Below, piece by piece: positions 28,869-38,226 of a stretch of 64,000 nucleotides of DNA; the stretch's first letter is position 1; every line of letters begins with the position of its first letter. The notes beneath the pieces are model-generated. The model was not told the origin of the DNA and ran no database searches. It saw only the letters and a list, made by a program, of their open reading frames with translations. The translations under genes and the position numbers were made by a program. The stretch is from an uncultured Paracoccaceae bacterium (lineage in GTDB: Bacteria; Pseudomonadota; Alphaproteobacteria; Rhodobacterales; Rhodobacteraceae): positions 248,001-312,000 of the forward strand of contig CANMPD010000002.1 in assembly GCA_947499635.1 (NCBI GenBank). Direction: 5' to 3'.

Positions 28869-31661
28869 TTAGTAGTGCATGGATTTCGCGAGCGGGTTTG
28901 CGGCCATAGGAGGTGCAAACTTGGTCAAATCAATACCTTCAACTGCAATTTTATATTCATCCACAGTCGGCGTGCGGCCCAGGATTGCGGATAGAACAAC
29001 AACCGGTGTTGATCCCAACAGAGATTCACCTGCTTTGTCTTCTGCATCCTCAACCACACGGCCTTTGAACAGGCGGGTAGACGTTGCCAAAACCGTATCG
29101 CCTTTAGCCGCTTTTTCCTGGTTCCCCATGCACAAGTTACATCCCGGACGCTCAAGATACAGAATATTTTCATATTCGGTCCGCGACGTAGTTTTTGGTG
29201 CGCTATCGTCGAATTCGAAACCGGAGTACTTTTGCAAGATTTCCCAGTCACCTTCAGCTTTCAGCTCATCGATAATGTTGTATGTCGGTGCAGCCACAAC
29301 CAGCGGTGCTTTAAATTCAACTTTACCTTCGGCCTTTTCCAGGTTGCGCAACATCTGAGCAACGATTTTCACGTCGCCTTTGTGCACCATACAGGATCCA
29401 ACAAACCCCAAGTCGACCTTTTTTTCCGCTTTGTAATAGGAAATCGGGCGAATGGTATCGTGTGTATAACGCTTAGAAACGTCCGCGTTCGCCACATCTG
29501 GATCTGCAATCATAGGTTCATCAATGATATCGAGATCTACGATAACTTCGGCAAAATATTTGGCGTTATCGTCAGGCTTCAAGGCAGGTTTTTCACCAGA
29601 TTTGATCTCCTGGATACGCTTATCAGCAATCCCGATCAGTTTTTGCAGCATGCCATTTTCATGTTCCATGCCCTTGTCCATCATAATCTTGATACGGCTC
29701 TTGGCAATTTCAAGCGATTCAATCAACGTGTCATCTTCTGAAATACAGATCGAGGCTTTAGCCTTCATTTCTGCAGTCCAGTCCGTGAAGGTGAATGCTT
29801 GGTCGGCCAACAAGGTACCGATGTGCACTTCGATGATCCGACCGAGGAAAACGTTATCCCCGAATTGCTTGAGCATCTGCGCCTGTGTTGCATGCACAAC
29901 ATCGCGGAAATCCATATGATCCGCCATTTGCCCCTTAAAGGTCACTTTGACAGATTCAGGGATCGGCATTGTCGCTTCGCCAGTGGCCAGAGCCAAGGCC
30001 ACAGTGCCCGAATCCGCCCCAAAAGCAACACCTTTGGACATGCGCGTATGGCTATCACCACCGATAATAACAGACCAATCATCAACGGTAATGTCATTCA
30101 GAACCTTGTGAATAACATCGGTCATCGGGTGATAATTACCCTTAGGGTCACGTCCGGTAACCAAGCCAAAGTCGTTCATAAACTTCATCAGTTTTGGTGT
30201 GTTTGCTTGCGCTTTGAGATCCCAAACAGATGCAGTGTGACACCCAGACTGATATGCGCCGTCAACAGATGGCGACAGCACGGTCGCCGCCATGGACTCA
30301 AGCTCCTGCGCAGTCATCAAGCCCGTCGTATCCTGAGACCCTACAATATTAACTCCGACGCGCACGTCAGAGCCTGCGTGCAAGACTGTGCCCGGCGTTA
30401 CGCCAACTGCGTTTTTGTTAAAGATCTTCTCAACAGCGGTCAGACCTTGACCTTCGATTGAAATTTCTTTCGCAGGGGCAAATGCGGATTTCAGTTCGAT
30501 GCCCAATGTTTCACAAGCAAATGTTTGCAGTTTTTTCCCAAATACAATCGCGTAAGAGCTGCCCGCTTGCATGAATTCAACTTGCTGAGGCGTGAAAGAA
30601 TCGTCGAGATCGACAAGTTCTTCATCGCCAGCTTCGTTGAACAGCTTCTTTTCTTTGGTGTTGATCGTCAGAACCGTACCGGTATCAACCGAATATTTCT
30701 GCTCCAGAATAGGGTTGCCATCGTTGTTTAAGATGGGGTTGCCATCGCTATCAACTTTTTTAACCCAGTTTTTCAGATCGAGGCCAATCCCGCCGGTCAC
30801 ACCAACGGTTGTCATGAAGATAGGAGAGATACCATTGGTTCCCGCCACAATCGGCGCATAGTTGACAAACGGAACATAGGGGCTGGACTGCTTCCCTGTC
30901 CACAGGGCCACGTTGTTCACACCTGACATGCGTGAAGAGCCAACACCCATCGTGCCTTTTTCTGCAATAAGCATCACACGTTTGTCAGGGTGTTGCAGTT
31001 TCAGGTCCTGAATTTCTTTTTGCGCACGTTCGGTAATCATACATTTCCCGTGCAATTCACGGTCTGCGCGCGAGTGTGCTTGGTTGCCAGGCGATAGAAG
31101 GTCGGTCGAGATATCACCTTCGGCGGCAACATATGTTACAACTTTGATTTCTTCATCAATAGCAGAAAGCTTTGTAAAGAACTCTGCATCAGAGTAGCTC
31201 TCAAGAATATCTTTGGCGACGGTATTACCGTCTTTATAGGCACTTGCCAGACGGCTTGTGTCGGCCTCATACAAGAACACTTGTGTCTTCAGAACATCTG
31301 CAGCTTGTTGTGCCAATGCTGCATCGTCGCCCAGCGCCAAATCCAACAAAACGTCTACGGATGGTCCACCCTTCATATGGGATAGCAGTTCAAATGCGAA
31401 ATCGACTGAAATCTCTTCAACGACAGCCGTACCTAGAGTGATTTCTTTCAAGAACTTCGCTTTTTCAACGGCCGCGCTCGTGGTGCCGGGAAGCGTGTTA
31501 TAGATGAAAAATTTCAAAGAATCTTCGCGGTACGCGTTTGAGACATCTTTAATTTGAGCGATCAGCTCGCTGACAAGAGCACCGTCATCGATAGGCTTAG
31601 GGTGCAAGCCATCGGTTTTACGCGTTTCGATCTCTTCTAGATAATCTGTGTACAAGCTCAT
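28869..31661 (-). CDS. acnB: Aconitate hydratase B
   Basis: TCA-cycle enzyme interconverting citrate and isocitrate through cis-aconitate with a 4Fe-4S cluster. 930 residues; about 65 longer than the E. coli enzyme. Domains: N-terminal HEAT-like region (MSLYTDYLEEIETR onwards, 1-160), swivel domain, then the aconitase core. Cluster ligands are visible as SGCHTASVW, FVGSCMVHKGDV and CNLCMGNQEKAAKGD. The region around GLDLKNWVKKVDSDGNP carries the insertion with a tandem DGNPIL repeat. The 352-nt upstream gap holds the promoter. Confidence 0.97.
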   Translation of the reverse strand: MSLYTDYLEEIETRKTDGLHPKPIDDGALVSELIAQIKDVSNAYREDSLKFFIYNTLPGTTSAAVEKAKFLKEITLGTAVVEEISVDFAFELLSHMKGGPSVDVLLDLALGDDAALAQQAADVLKTQVFLYEADTSRLASAYKDGNTVAKDILESYSDAEFFTKLSAIDEEIKVVTYVAAEGDISTDLLSPGNQAHSRADRELHGKCMITERAQKEIQDLKLQHPDKRVMLIAEKGTMGVGSSRMSGVNNVALWTGKQSSPYVPFVNYAPIVAGTNGISPIFMTTVGVTGGIGLDLKNWVKKVDSDGNPILNNDGNPILEQKYSVDTGTVLTINTKEKKLFNEAGDEELVDLDDSFTPQQVEFMQAGSSYAIVFGKKLQTFACETLGIELKSAFAPAKEISIEGQGLTAVEKIFNKNAVGVTPGTVLHAGSDVRVGVNIVGSQDTTGLMTAQELESMAATVLSPSVDGAYQSGCHTASVWDLKAQANTPKLMKFMNDFGLVTGRDPKGNYHPMTDVIHKVLNDITVDDWSVIIGGDSHTRMSKGVAFGADSGTVALALATGEATMPIPESVKVTFKGQMADHMDFRDVVHATQAQMLKQFGDNVFLGRIIEVHIGTLLADQAFTFTDWTAEMKAKASICISEDDTLIESLEIAKSRIKIMMDKGMEHENGMLQKLIGIADKRIQEIKSGEKPALKPDDNAKYFAEVIVDLDIIDEPMIADPDVANADVSKRYTHDTIRPISYYKAEKKVDLGFVGSCMVHKGDVKIVAQMLRNLEKAEGKVEFKAPLVVAAPTYNIIDELKAEGDWEILQKYSGFEFDDSAPKTTSRTEYENILYLERPGCNLCMGNQEKAAKGDTVLATSTRLFKGRVVEDAEDKAGESLLGSTPVVVLSAILGRTPTVDEYKIAVEGIDLTKFAPPMAANPLAKSMHY
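30706..30756. repeat. Tandem 24-bp repeat inside acnB
   Basis: Two near-identical consecutive 24-nt units, each containing GGGTTGCCATCG on the plus strand, encode adjacent eight-residue blocks ending in DGNPIL. The reading frame is kept, so this looks like a recent in-frame duplication or a slippage-prone linker. Confidence 0.6.
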
Positions 31662-32013
31662 GACGATCCCGGGGTATAAGTTAGGTTGGGCTTGTCCGTC
31701 GCGTCGTAGAAACAGGGATGAACCTACTGGCGTGCCGGGTCAAGCTAGCTGTATGCAATAGTATGCCATACGTGATTTTCTTTCAAGGTGTTTCGACGAT
31801 CAATGACCAGACGAAACTATACAAATCTGCGATATATTTACATTTCGACTGCACATTGTCTTACGGATATTATCATTCAAGCAAACTAGCGCCTCAAGCT
31901 TGCCATACGCAAATGCGTCTCTTTTCCCGTATCGTACAGTAAAAACGCCTCCAAAGTGACGGATGCCCTATTATTTCCGACTGGGCATCCGAATGTCATA
32001 TTAGGTTATGGCC
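31662..32013. other. acnB upstream region
   Basis: About 350 bases without a credible gene. It includes the presumed acnB promoter and the terminator of the DUF1150 gene (31960-31991). The AT-rich stretch 31740-31900 contains no signature I recognise. Confidence 0.5.
31960..31991 (-). terminator. Hairpin after the hsp20-DUF1150 operon
   Basis: Perfect 9-bp stem (CGGATGCCC at 31960-31968 with GGGCATCCG at 31983-31991) around a 14-nt loop, 22 nt after the DUF1150 stop. It lacks a strong T-tract. Confidence 0.6.
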
Positions 32014-32253
32014 TTAGTGTACCGGCACAGGCGAAAAATCATGTTGCCGCGCCAGCATAAACGCCATTTTACGATTCGAAACCAGTGCCAGTTGCTCCCC
32101 GGCACCGTCATGCACAGCGTAGAGTTGCGTGCAGCCTCGGGCAGAGGCGCGGACATCTTCTGGTAAATCCTCGATATCTACTGCTTTCACGTAAACAACG
32201 CGATCTGCAGCCTCAAACATGTCCGGCGCGTCCATATTTACTGGTGTATGCAT
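32014..32253 (-). CDS. DUF1150 family protein
   Basis: Small protein of 79 residues, family DUF1150, found next to small heat-shock genes in alphaproteobacteria. The conserved parts are VVYVKAVDIEDLP and the C-terminal VSNRKMAFMLARQHDFSPVPVH. It has no signal peptide or membrane helix. Its ATG at 32253 has AAGGAAGGG upstream, and it follows the hsp20 stop by 4 nt, so both are read from the heat-shock promoter at about 32750. Function unknown; the context suggests a stress-linked role. Confidence 0.88.
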   Translation of the reverse strand: MHTPVNMDAPDMFEAADRVVYVKAVDIEDLPEDVRASARGCTQLYAVHDGAGEQLALVSNRKMAFMLARQHDFSPVPVH

Positions 32254-32257
32254 GCTC

Positions 32258-32671
32258 TCAGCCCTTCCTTATGTTAATTGTTTGAACAACTGTTTCGGGT
32301 CGTGACCGTGTCAGGTCCACGTGCAGCAAGCCATTCTCAATCACAGCTTCACCGACCTCAACACCATCTGCCAAGACAAACATACGCTGAAACTGGCGCG
32401 CCGCGATCCCGCGGTGTAAAAATATGCGCCCTTCACTGTCATCGCCCTGACGCCCGCGAATCACAAGCTGTCGATCTTCAATCGTTATTGCCAAATCCTC
32501 TTCCGCGAACCCGGCCACTGCTAGTGTGATGCGGTATGAAAAATCCGACGTTTGTTCAATATTATAGGGAGGATAACCCTCGTTGCCGGATTTAGCAGAC
32601 CGTTCCAACAAGCGTTCCAGTTGTTCAAACCCAAGCATATGAGGGTACGAACCCAAAGTTAGTTTCGACAC
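32258..32671 (-). CDS. Small heat-shock protein, Hsp20/IbpA type
   Basis: Holdase chaperone of the alpha-crystallin fold that binds unfolding proteins. 137 residues from a GTG at 32671 with AAGGA about 10 nt upstream. The IbpA-like start (FEQLERLLERSAKSGNEGYPPYNIE) leads into the alpha-crystallin domain (YRITLAVAGFAEEDLAITIEDRQLVIRG; ARQFQRMFVLADGVEVGEAVIENGLLHVDL), ending without the usual long tail. First gene of a two-gene operon with DUF1150. A good sigma-32-like promoter lies 67-94 nt upstream. Confidence 0.94.
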   Translation of the reverse strand: MSKLTLGSYPHMLGFEQLERLLERSAKSGNEGYPPYNIEQTSDFSYRITLAVAGFAEEDLAITIEDRQLVIRGRQGDDSEGRIFLHRGIAARQFQRMFVLADGVEVGEAVIENGLLHVDLTRSRPETVVQTINIRKG

Positions 32672-32737
32672 GTTCTTCGTCCTTTATTCGAAAGCGACGT
32701 TTCTTACGGTCCCAAATTGGCAACCGTTGTGTTAAGG

Positions 32738-32765
32738 ATATGGGAAGTTCATCACTTTTCACAAG
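32738..32765 (-). promoter_or_regulatory. RpoH (sigma-32) promoter of hsp20
   Basis: On the minus strand CTTGTGA (upstream) and CCCATAT (downstream) are separated so that 17 nt lie between CTTG and CCCAT. That fits the heat-shock consensus CTTGAAA with 13-15 nt to CCCCATNT. Transcription would start near 32730, giving a leader of about 60 nt. Confidence 0.75.
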
Positions 32766-32954
32766 TCCCAGCACCTTATAATCATGATCACAGTATACAC
32801 TTTGACGCCACCTTCCCTATCTGCAACCTAGGATCACAGGATTATGCTTAACCTAATTCGAAACTGGTTTCCCTTTTCCTAACGCCACCTAAAGAGTTAC
32901 ATTTTTTGAAACCCGGATCCCAATTCGGTGTTTCCCCTACAACGAGAGTCAAAC

Positions 32955-33191
32955 ATGAACGAGCGGCCCGATCTTAATTCTGATCTTTCCATGCCTACAG
33001 AGGACGTCTTGAAAGTCGAGCTTGAGGTTTTTCGCCGTGAGCACCGCGACTTAGATCAAGCAATTAGCGCGCTGCAAGAAACGGGTACTGCAGATCAGCT
33101 CACCTTGAAACGTTTAAAAAAGCAAAAGCTGATCCTCAAAGATAAAATCGCTATGATCGAGGATAGATTAACTCCGGATATCATCGCGTAA
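32955..33191 (+). CDS. YdcH/DUF465-like protein
   Basis: 78 residues, mostly helical and charged. The pattern DVLKVELEVFRREHRDLDQAI followed by LKRLKKQKLILKDKI is the short antiparallel coiled-coil seen in the YdcH/DUF465 family, whose function is unknown. The ATG at 32955 (MNERPDLNSD) is preceded by GAGAG; the reading from 32928 adds nine unsupported residues. It diverges from hsp20 and precedes the GGDEF-EAL gene by 147 nt. Confidence 0.82.
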   Translation: MNERPDLNSDLSMPTEDVLKVELEVFRREHRDLDQAISALQETGTADQLTLKRLKKQKLILKDKIAMIEDRLTPDIIA

Positions 33192-33338
33192 ACGCTGATA
33201 CAGGGCATATTCCTGGACATAAGATGCAAATTCTCCGTTATTGCGAAATGGTAGTAAACGTATAACCAAGTTGCCCACGACAAGAATTTATTCACAGGTT
33301 GTTGATAGGTTAATCAAGTACCGAGTTGAGTAGTTTTT

Positions 33339-34892
33339 ATGTTCCCTTTCATCTTATCTAAAGTGTCTCCACAAACCGCATGGATGATAACGGGTATCCT
33401 TTTTGGGTTATTCTTCCCCGTTTTTGCAATATTGATCGACACTTACTTCTTGCGGGCAACCCCCGTGCCACTTGCGACGCTGCTGCGCACGAATCCAATA
33501 CATTTCGTTGTAATGCTCGCGCCCTTCGTTCTTGGGGCGACATTCTGGACAATTGGATATTTCCATAAAAAACTGCTCGCGCAAATGTCGAGTATTCAAA
33601 AAACCCAACAAGAGCATTGGTACCACGCAAATCGTGATATCTTAACAGGGCTCGGCAGCAGATATAAACTTACAAACGACCTCGCCCAACATCATGATCG
33701 GTATATTCTGTTATTGGATATTAAAAAATTCAAATCGATTAATGAAAGCTTTGGCCATGACACGGGTGATGCAGTCCTGTGTAGTTTTGGCGCTTCTCTT
33801 CAGGAATTAGCGCATGAAAAGTCCCATATTTACCGCCTTGGAGGCGATGAGTTCATCATTCTGGGTCCTATAGGTTCTTCACAAAATGACGGCGCCATAC
33901 TTGCCCAAGGTATCATTGACAAACTAAAGAACCCGCTCTCGATAGGACGGCGGCAGATTTACATTCAGACCAGTATTGGCATTGCGCCATATTTTCATGA
34001 CGATAATTACAACACGCAAGTTCTGGGGCGGGCAGATCTTGCACACAGTCGCGCCAAAGTCGAGATTGGCTCTAATTATGTCTGCTTTACCCCACGCATG
34101 ACCGAGCTAAGCGAACGTGAAAGCCAAACGAAAGCCGACCTTGATCGCGCTTTTAAAGAAAATGAACTGTTTGTCGAATTCCAACCCATACACTGCAGCC
34201 AATCTCGTAACCTTAAAGGTGCGGAAACACTGGTGCGTTGGCAACATCCACGACTAGGTCGTATCATGCCTGACCACTTTGTACGTATCGCGGAAGAAAG
34301 CGGGCAAATTATCCAGTTAGGTGCCTATGTGCTGCGTGAATCTTGCCGTGCAGCACGCAATTGGCACCCTAATATGTCAATTTCTGTGAATGTCTCGGTT
34401 ATTCAATTACGTAACATAGGTTTCATCGAGATGCTGCAAAACGTCTTGAAAGAAACGGATTTCCCACCGCAACGCCTTGTTCTTGAAATCACCGAAACCG
34501 TCTTGATTGAGGACGAAGAAACCATAAATGCAACTATGAAAATCCTGCGTAACATGGGTATTCGTATTGCATTAGACGACTTTGGCGAAGGTTTTACCTC
34601 TGTTAGCCATTTACTCAACCTTGGATTGGATAAGCTTAAGCTTGATAAGTCTCTCACCAATCAACTCACGACAGACCCGCAAGTTCGCGGCGTTGTGCGA
34701 GGTATCGTTGACATGTGTGATGCGCTCAATATTGAGACGACTATCGAGGGTGTTGAATTACAAGAAGAATTCTTTGCGGTACAGGAACTGGGCATCGCCT
34801 TAATTCAAGGATTTTATTTTTCCCGCCCCATGACGAGTGCAAAAATGTTAAGCTACATTCAAGCAAACACACCCAGCACATCATCTATCTAA
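33339..34892 (+). CDS. GGDEF-EAL domain protein (c-di-GMP turnover)
   Basis: 517 residues: two N-terminal membrane helices (about 12-35 and 53-74) with no sensor domain between, then a GGDEF domain with intact GGDEF at 168-172 and an EAL domain from about 265. There is no RxxD inhibitory site directly before GGDEF. In the EAL domain the signature is ETL (296-298, ETLVRW), keeping the metal-binding Glu. The other elements remain: VNVSVIQL, LEITETVL, ALDDFGEGFTS, KLKLDKSL, EGVE and QGFYFSRP. Both synthesis and hydrolysis of c-di-GMP are therefore possible; which dominates cannot be read from sequence. Confidence 0.92.
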   Translation: MFPFILSKVSPQTAWMITGILFGLFFPVFAILIDTYFLRATPVPLATLLRTNPIHFVVMLAPFVLGATFWTIGYFHKKLLAQMSSIQKTQQEHWYHANRDILTGLGSRYKLTNDLAQHHDRYILLLDIKKFKSINESFGHDTGDAVLCSFGASLQELAHEKSHIYRLGGDEFIILGPIGSSQNDGAILAQGIIDKLKNPLSIGRRQIYIQTSIGIAPYFHDDNYNTQVLGRADLAHSRAKVEIGSNYVCFTPRMTELSERESQTKADLDRAFKENELFVEFQPIHCSQSRNLKGAETLVRWQHPRLGRIMPDHFVRIAEESGQIIQLGAYVLRESCRAARNWHPNMSISVNVSVIQLRNIGFIEMLQNVLKETDFPPQRLVLEITETVLIEDEETINATMKILRNMGIRIALDDFGEGFTSVSHLLNLGLDKLKLDKSLTNQLTTDPQVRGVVRGIVDMCDALNIETTIEGVELQEEFFAVQELGIALIQGFYFSRPMTSAKMLSYIQANTPSTSSI

Positions 34893-35034
34893 AAGACCGT
34901 CGTTTTCAGTCTAGGGCCTGCAAACGATCTCGCAGCGATGTCACACCCCCTTTGTTTTGTATTTAACGTTGCCATTTCAACAATTCCCGCTAAGGTGCGG
35001 CCCCTCAGCAACCATGCTCAAAAGGGGCAGATGA

Positions 35035-35547
35035 ATGGCCGATACCGCCACCGAAATCACCGCCGACATCAAGGTTGGAATCATTATGGGCAGTCAATCC
35101 GACTGGCCAACAATGAAAGAAGCCGCCAATATCCTTGATGATCTAGGCATCGCCTACGAAACTAAAATTGTCTCGGCACATCGTACGCCGGACCGTTTAT
35201 GGGACTATGGCAAAACGGCGGCAAATCGTGGTCTGAATGTTATTATTGCGGGCGCAGGCGGCGCTGCACATTTGCCCGGTATGATGGCATCAAAGACCCG
35301 TATACCCGTGGTTGGGGTCCCTGTTCAGACTCGTGCGCTCTCTGGTGTTGATAGCCTTTATTCGATTGTGCAAATGCCCAAAGGGTTTCCTGTTGCAACC
35401 ATGGCGATCGGAGCCGCAGGCGCGGCTAATGCTGGCTTGATGGCCGCTGGAATTCTCGCCATTACCGATCCGGCACTGGCCAAGCGCCTAGATGCATGGC
35501 GCACTGCCCTCGCTGATTCAATTCCACAGGAGCCTTCCGATGACTAA
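35035..35547 (+). CDS. purE: 5-(carboxyamino)imidazole ribonucleotide mutase
   Basis: Converts N5-CAIR to CAIR in purine synthesis (class I PurE, acting with PurK). 170 residues from the ATG at 35035, which has AAGGGG upstream. Signature motifs are [38 protein letters not shown] and [24 protein letters not shown]. It overlaps purK by 8 nt (ATGACTAA), so the two are translationally coupled. The start region contains a hairpin-free leader; no PRPP or guanine riboswitch was recognised. Confidence 0.97.
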   Translation: MADTATEITADIKVGIIMGSQSDWPTMKEAANILDDLGIAYETKIVSAHRTPDRLWDYGKTAANRGLNVIIAGAGGAAHLPGMMASKTRIPVVGVPVQTRALSGVDSLYSIVQMPKGFPVATMAIGAAGAANAGLMAAGILAITDPALAKRLDAWRTALADSIPQEPSDD

Positions 35548-36625
35548 TCCTCTCCCCACAGGTGCAACCATCGGCATTCTTGGCGGCGGTCAGTTGGGAC
35601 GCATGCTCTCTGTTGCCGCAGCGCGATTGGGATTTAAAACACATATTTTTGAACCCGGTTCAAACCCACCAGCAGGTCATGTCGCCGACCAGGTGACAAC
35701 CGCATCTTATGACGACATTCCAGCACTAACCGCCTTCGCTGAAACCGTAGATGTCATCACATACGAATTCGAAAACATCCCAACCCAAGCTTTAGACGTC
35801 CTCGAGTCTTTGCGACCACTTCGCCCCAACCGTGAAGCCCTACGCGTCAGCCAGGACCGGGTGATCGAAAAAACTTTTCTTCGTGACTTAGGTCTCGACA
35901 CAGCCCCCTTTGCCACAGTCGACGATCGCGGCACATTAGAAAGCGCACTGGATGAAATTGGGGCTCCCGCAATCTTAAAAACGCGCCGTTTTGGTTACGA
36001 TGGCAAAGGCCAAGCCAGAATTATGGACCGCTCAGACGCTGCAACGGCACTGGCAGATATGAAGGGTAGCCCCGCTATTCTTGAAGGTTTCGTCAACTTC
36101 ACCCACGAGGTTTCCGTCATAGCCGCCCGTGCAGTAGACGGCCAAGTCGCTTGTTATGATCCCGGCGAAAACGTTCACCGCGACGGGATTTTACACACGA
36201 CAACGATCCCTGCACGCCTAAGCCCATCACGGCAAATGGATGCGGTATTAATAGCCGGCAAAATTCTAAACGCTTTAGACTACGTAGGAGTCATGGGCGT
36301 TGAACTCTTCGTCACACCCAAAAGCCTCGTCGTAAATGAAATCGCGCCGCGTGTGCATAACTCAGGCCATTGGACGCAAAATGGGTGCACAGTCGACCAG
36401 TTCGAACAACATATTCGCGCCGTCGCTGGTTGGCCTCTCGGGGATGGCAGGCGCTATGCAGATGTCACAATGAAAAACCTGATCGGTGATGATATTGGGA
36501 CCTTGCCAACACTTGCAGCAGACGGCAGCTGCGCCTTGCATATGTACGGTAAATCCGATGCAAAACCCGGGCGCAAAATGGGCCATGTCAATCGTATCAC
36601 ACAGGCACAACCTCAAAAAAGCTAG
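35540..36625 (+). CDS. purK: 5-(carboxyamino)imidazole ribonucleotide synthase
   Basis: ATP-grasp enzyme that carboxylates AIR with bicarbonate, feeding PurE. From the ATG at 35540 ([25 protein letters not shown] 8 nt upstream, inside purE) it has 361 residues. Motifs: [38 protein letters not shown] (ATP-grasp), [16 protein letters not shown], and [17 protein letters not shown]. The longer reading from 35492 lies inside purE. A pair of inverted repeats follows at 36683-36748. Confidence 0.96.
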   Translation: MTNPLPTGATIGILGGGQLGRMLSVAAARLGFKTHIFEPGSNPPAGHVADQVTTASYDDIPALTAFAETVDVITYEFENIPTQALDVLESLRPLRPNREALRVSQDRVIEKTFLRDLGLDTAPFATVDDRGTLESALDEIGAPAILKTRRFGYDGKGQARIMDRSDAATALADMKGSPAILEGFVNFTHEVSVIAARAVDGQVACYDPGENVHRDGILHTTTIPARLSPSRQMDAVLIAGKILNALDYVGVMGVELFVTPKSLVVNEIAPRVHNSGHWTQNGCTVDQFEQHIRAVAGWPLGDGRRYADVTMKNLIGDDIGTLPTLAADGSCALHMYGKSDAKPGRKMGHVNRITQAQPQKS

Positions 36626-36682
36626 GCCGAGAACAGGCAAGACGGTTAGCTAAAACTAGTACGGTGAGCCTTGGTGCTTTTT

Positions 36683-36748
36683 CTGAAATTGCCCAAGGCA
36701 ATTTCAGGCGCAGAGATGAACGCCCCAGAGGGGCCTGAAACTCTGCGC
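36683..36748. repeat. Two successive hairpins between purK and phnM-like gene
   Basis: First, a perfect 11-bp inverted repeat (36683-36693 with 36697-36707, 3-nt loop CAA). Second, directly next to it, an 8-bp repeat GCGCAGAG (36708-36715) with CTCTGCGC (36741-36748) enclosing CCCC...GGGG. They probably form a double terminator or processing structure between these convergent genes, though the T-tract is poor. Confidence 0.55.
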
Positions 36749-36762
36749 ACGCCCCCCTATCC

Positions 36763-37926
36763 TTAGCACATGAAACGTGAAGCAATATCGCCATTCATGT
36801 AGCTAATCCGTCCAGCAGCCATACTCAGACAGACGCGATCTTGAGAATCCATAATGATTAAATCTGCGCGCTTTCCGGCTTCAAGCGTCCCACGGTCTGC
36901 AAGCCCCAGTACTTTTGCAGGTCCCTGCGACACCAGCCCCCAAGCTTCAGCGATGGATAGCACCTCAGTTTGTGCCAACATAAGCGCCGCGCGTCGGGGG
37001 CTCGGGTAATGATAATCCGACGCAATGGCATCACAAAACCCCATCCGGATCAAATCAAGGGCAGACACATTCCCTTTGTGACTGCCGCCCCGCACGACAT
37101 TCGGAGCTCCGAGGATCACATAGTCTCCAGCCATCCGCGCTGCTTCAGCAGCTTCTAAGGTTTCAGGAAACTCAGAAATATAAACATTTCGAGCGCGCCA
37201 CGTCGCGCGCGCTTGGGCGGTTTGATCATCATGACTGCCCAACCGTACACCTTGCGCCTGCAACCGTTGACACAACTTATCAAGTGCGGCGGGCACTTGT
37301 GGCTTACGCGCATGCAAATCTAACAGAAACTGAAAATGCGCCTCAGGGTTTCGTCCCGCTTTCAAAGCTTGCCCCGTCAAACGTGGCGGCTTTTTCCCCT
37401 CAGCCAGACGGTCATGAGGCAGATGATCATTAAACACAACATAGGGCACCTGCCACTGGGCCACGCGTTGTGGCAGCGTTTCATAATCTTCTAATAAATG
37501 AATCTCAAAGCGCAGTTGTGGCAACAGATCAGTGACCAATTGTTCTTTCACCGCCTTTATGCCCTCAAATACTTGCCCTGCAAACTCTGCCCCCCGAAGG
37601 CCACCCTCCCAAGAATAAAACTGCGCCAGTACAGCCGTGGTAATTCCGTTGGCCGCGAATTCAGCTTCCGCTGCGATCACGCCTGCACTCGTCTGCTTCA
37701 TAGCACCTCGGCGCGGCGCTAAGTGCCGTTCAAACCCGTCACCATGCAGATCAACAATCCCTGGGAAAATCCGGTACCCCCGCAAATCGACTTCACGCCC
37801 AATGGGTGCATCCTGCAGTACTCCTTGTGCAAAAGACACTGCCCCAGCCGTCTCCATCGCATCTGCGCGTAACACATCCGCTCCGACCAATGTCATACTT
37901 AAACTACGTTCATTAAAGTCCAACAT
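36763..37926 (-). CDS. phnM: PhnM-like amidohydrolase (ribosyl-methylphosphonate triphosphate diphosphatase family)
   Basis: 387 residues of the PhnM subgroup of amidohydrolases, which in the C-P lyase pathway cleaves pyrophosphate from 5-triphospho-ribose 1-methylphosphonate. Metal-binding and family motifs visible: FPGIVDLHGDGFERHLAPR, VFNDHLPHDRL, LGSHDDQT, GAPNVVRGGSHKGNVSA, IASDYHYPSPRRA, and GTLEAGKRADLIIMD at the end. The start is uncertain: ATG at 37926 or 37896 (MTLVGADV). No other phn genes lie in the window, so the phosphonate role is inferred from family alone. Confidence 0.82.
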   Translation of the reverse strand: MLDFNERSLSMTLVGADVLRADAMETAGAVSFAQGVLQDAPIGREVDLRGYRIFPGIVDLHGDGFERHLAPRRGAMKQTSAGVIAAEAEFAANGITTAVLAQFYSWEGGLRGAEFAGQVFEGIKAVKEQLVTDLLPQLRFEIHLLEDYETLPQRVAQWQVPYVVFNDHLPHDRLAEGKKPPRLTGQALKAGRNPEAHFQFLLDLHARKPQVPAALDKLCQRLQAQGVRLGSHDDQTAQARATWRARNVYISEFPETLEAAEAARMAGDYVILGAPNVVRGGSHKGNVSALDLIRMGFCDAIASDYHYPSPRRAALMLAQTEVLSIAEAWGLVSQGPAKVLGLADRGTLEAGKRADLIIMDSQDRVCLSMAAGRISYMNGDIASRFMC

Positions 37927-38053
37927 AGCACGCCCTATTGCGCTCCATAGACACTGCGACGCACGGTCTTTTATGCATCACGCAGATAAGAAATCATCTT
38001 AAACCAGCGCATGACAGCTTAATGGAACATGTAAACCTTCAAAAGAGAGAGAA

Positions 38054-38129
<76 letters not shown>

Positions 38130-38226
38130 GGTCCGGCTGCCAATAAAGAATATATTTTTTGGACGCAAGTGTTTAAGCAAAAAAATTACTTCAGAGTATC
38201 GTCATAAGCTCAAGAGCAGCCGTCAC

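Noticed and set aside
32014..32671. hsp20-DUF1150 as a toxin-antitoxin pair
   Set aside because: Both proteins match known families in the usual alphaproteobacterial order and share a heat-shock promoter.
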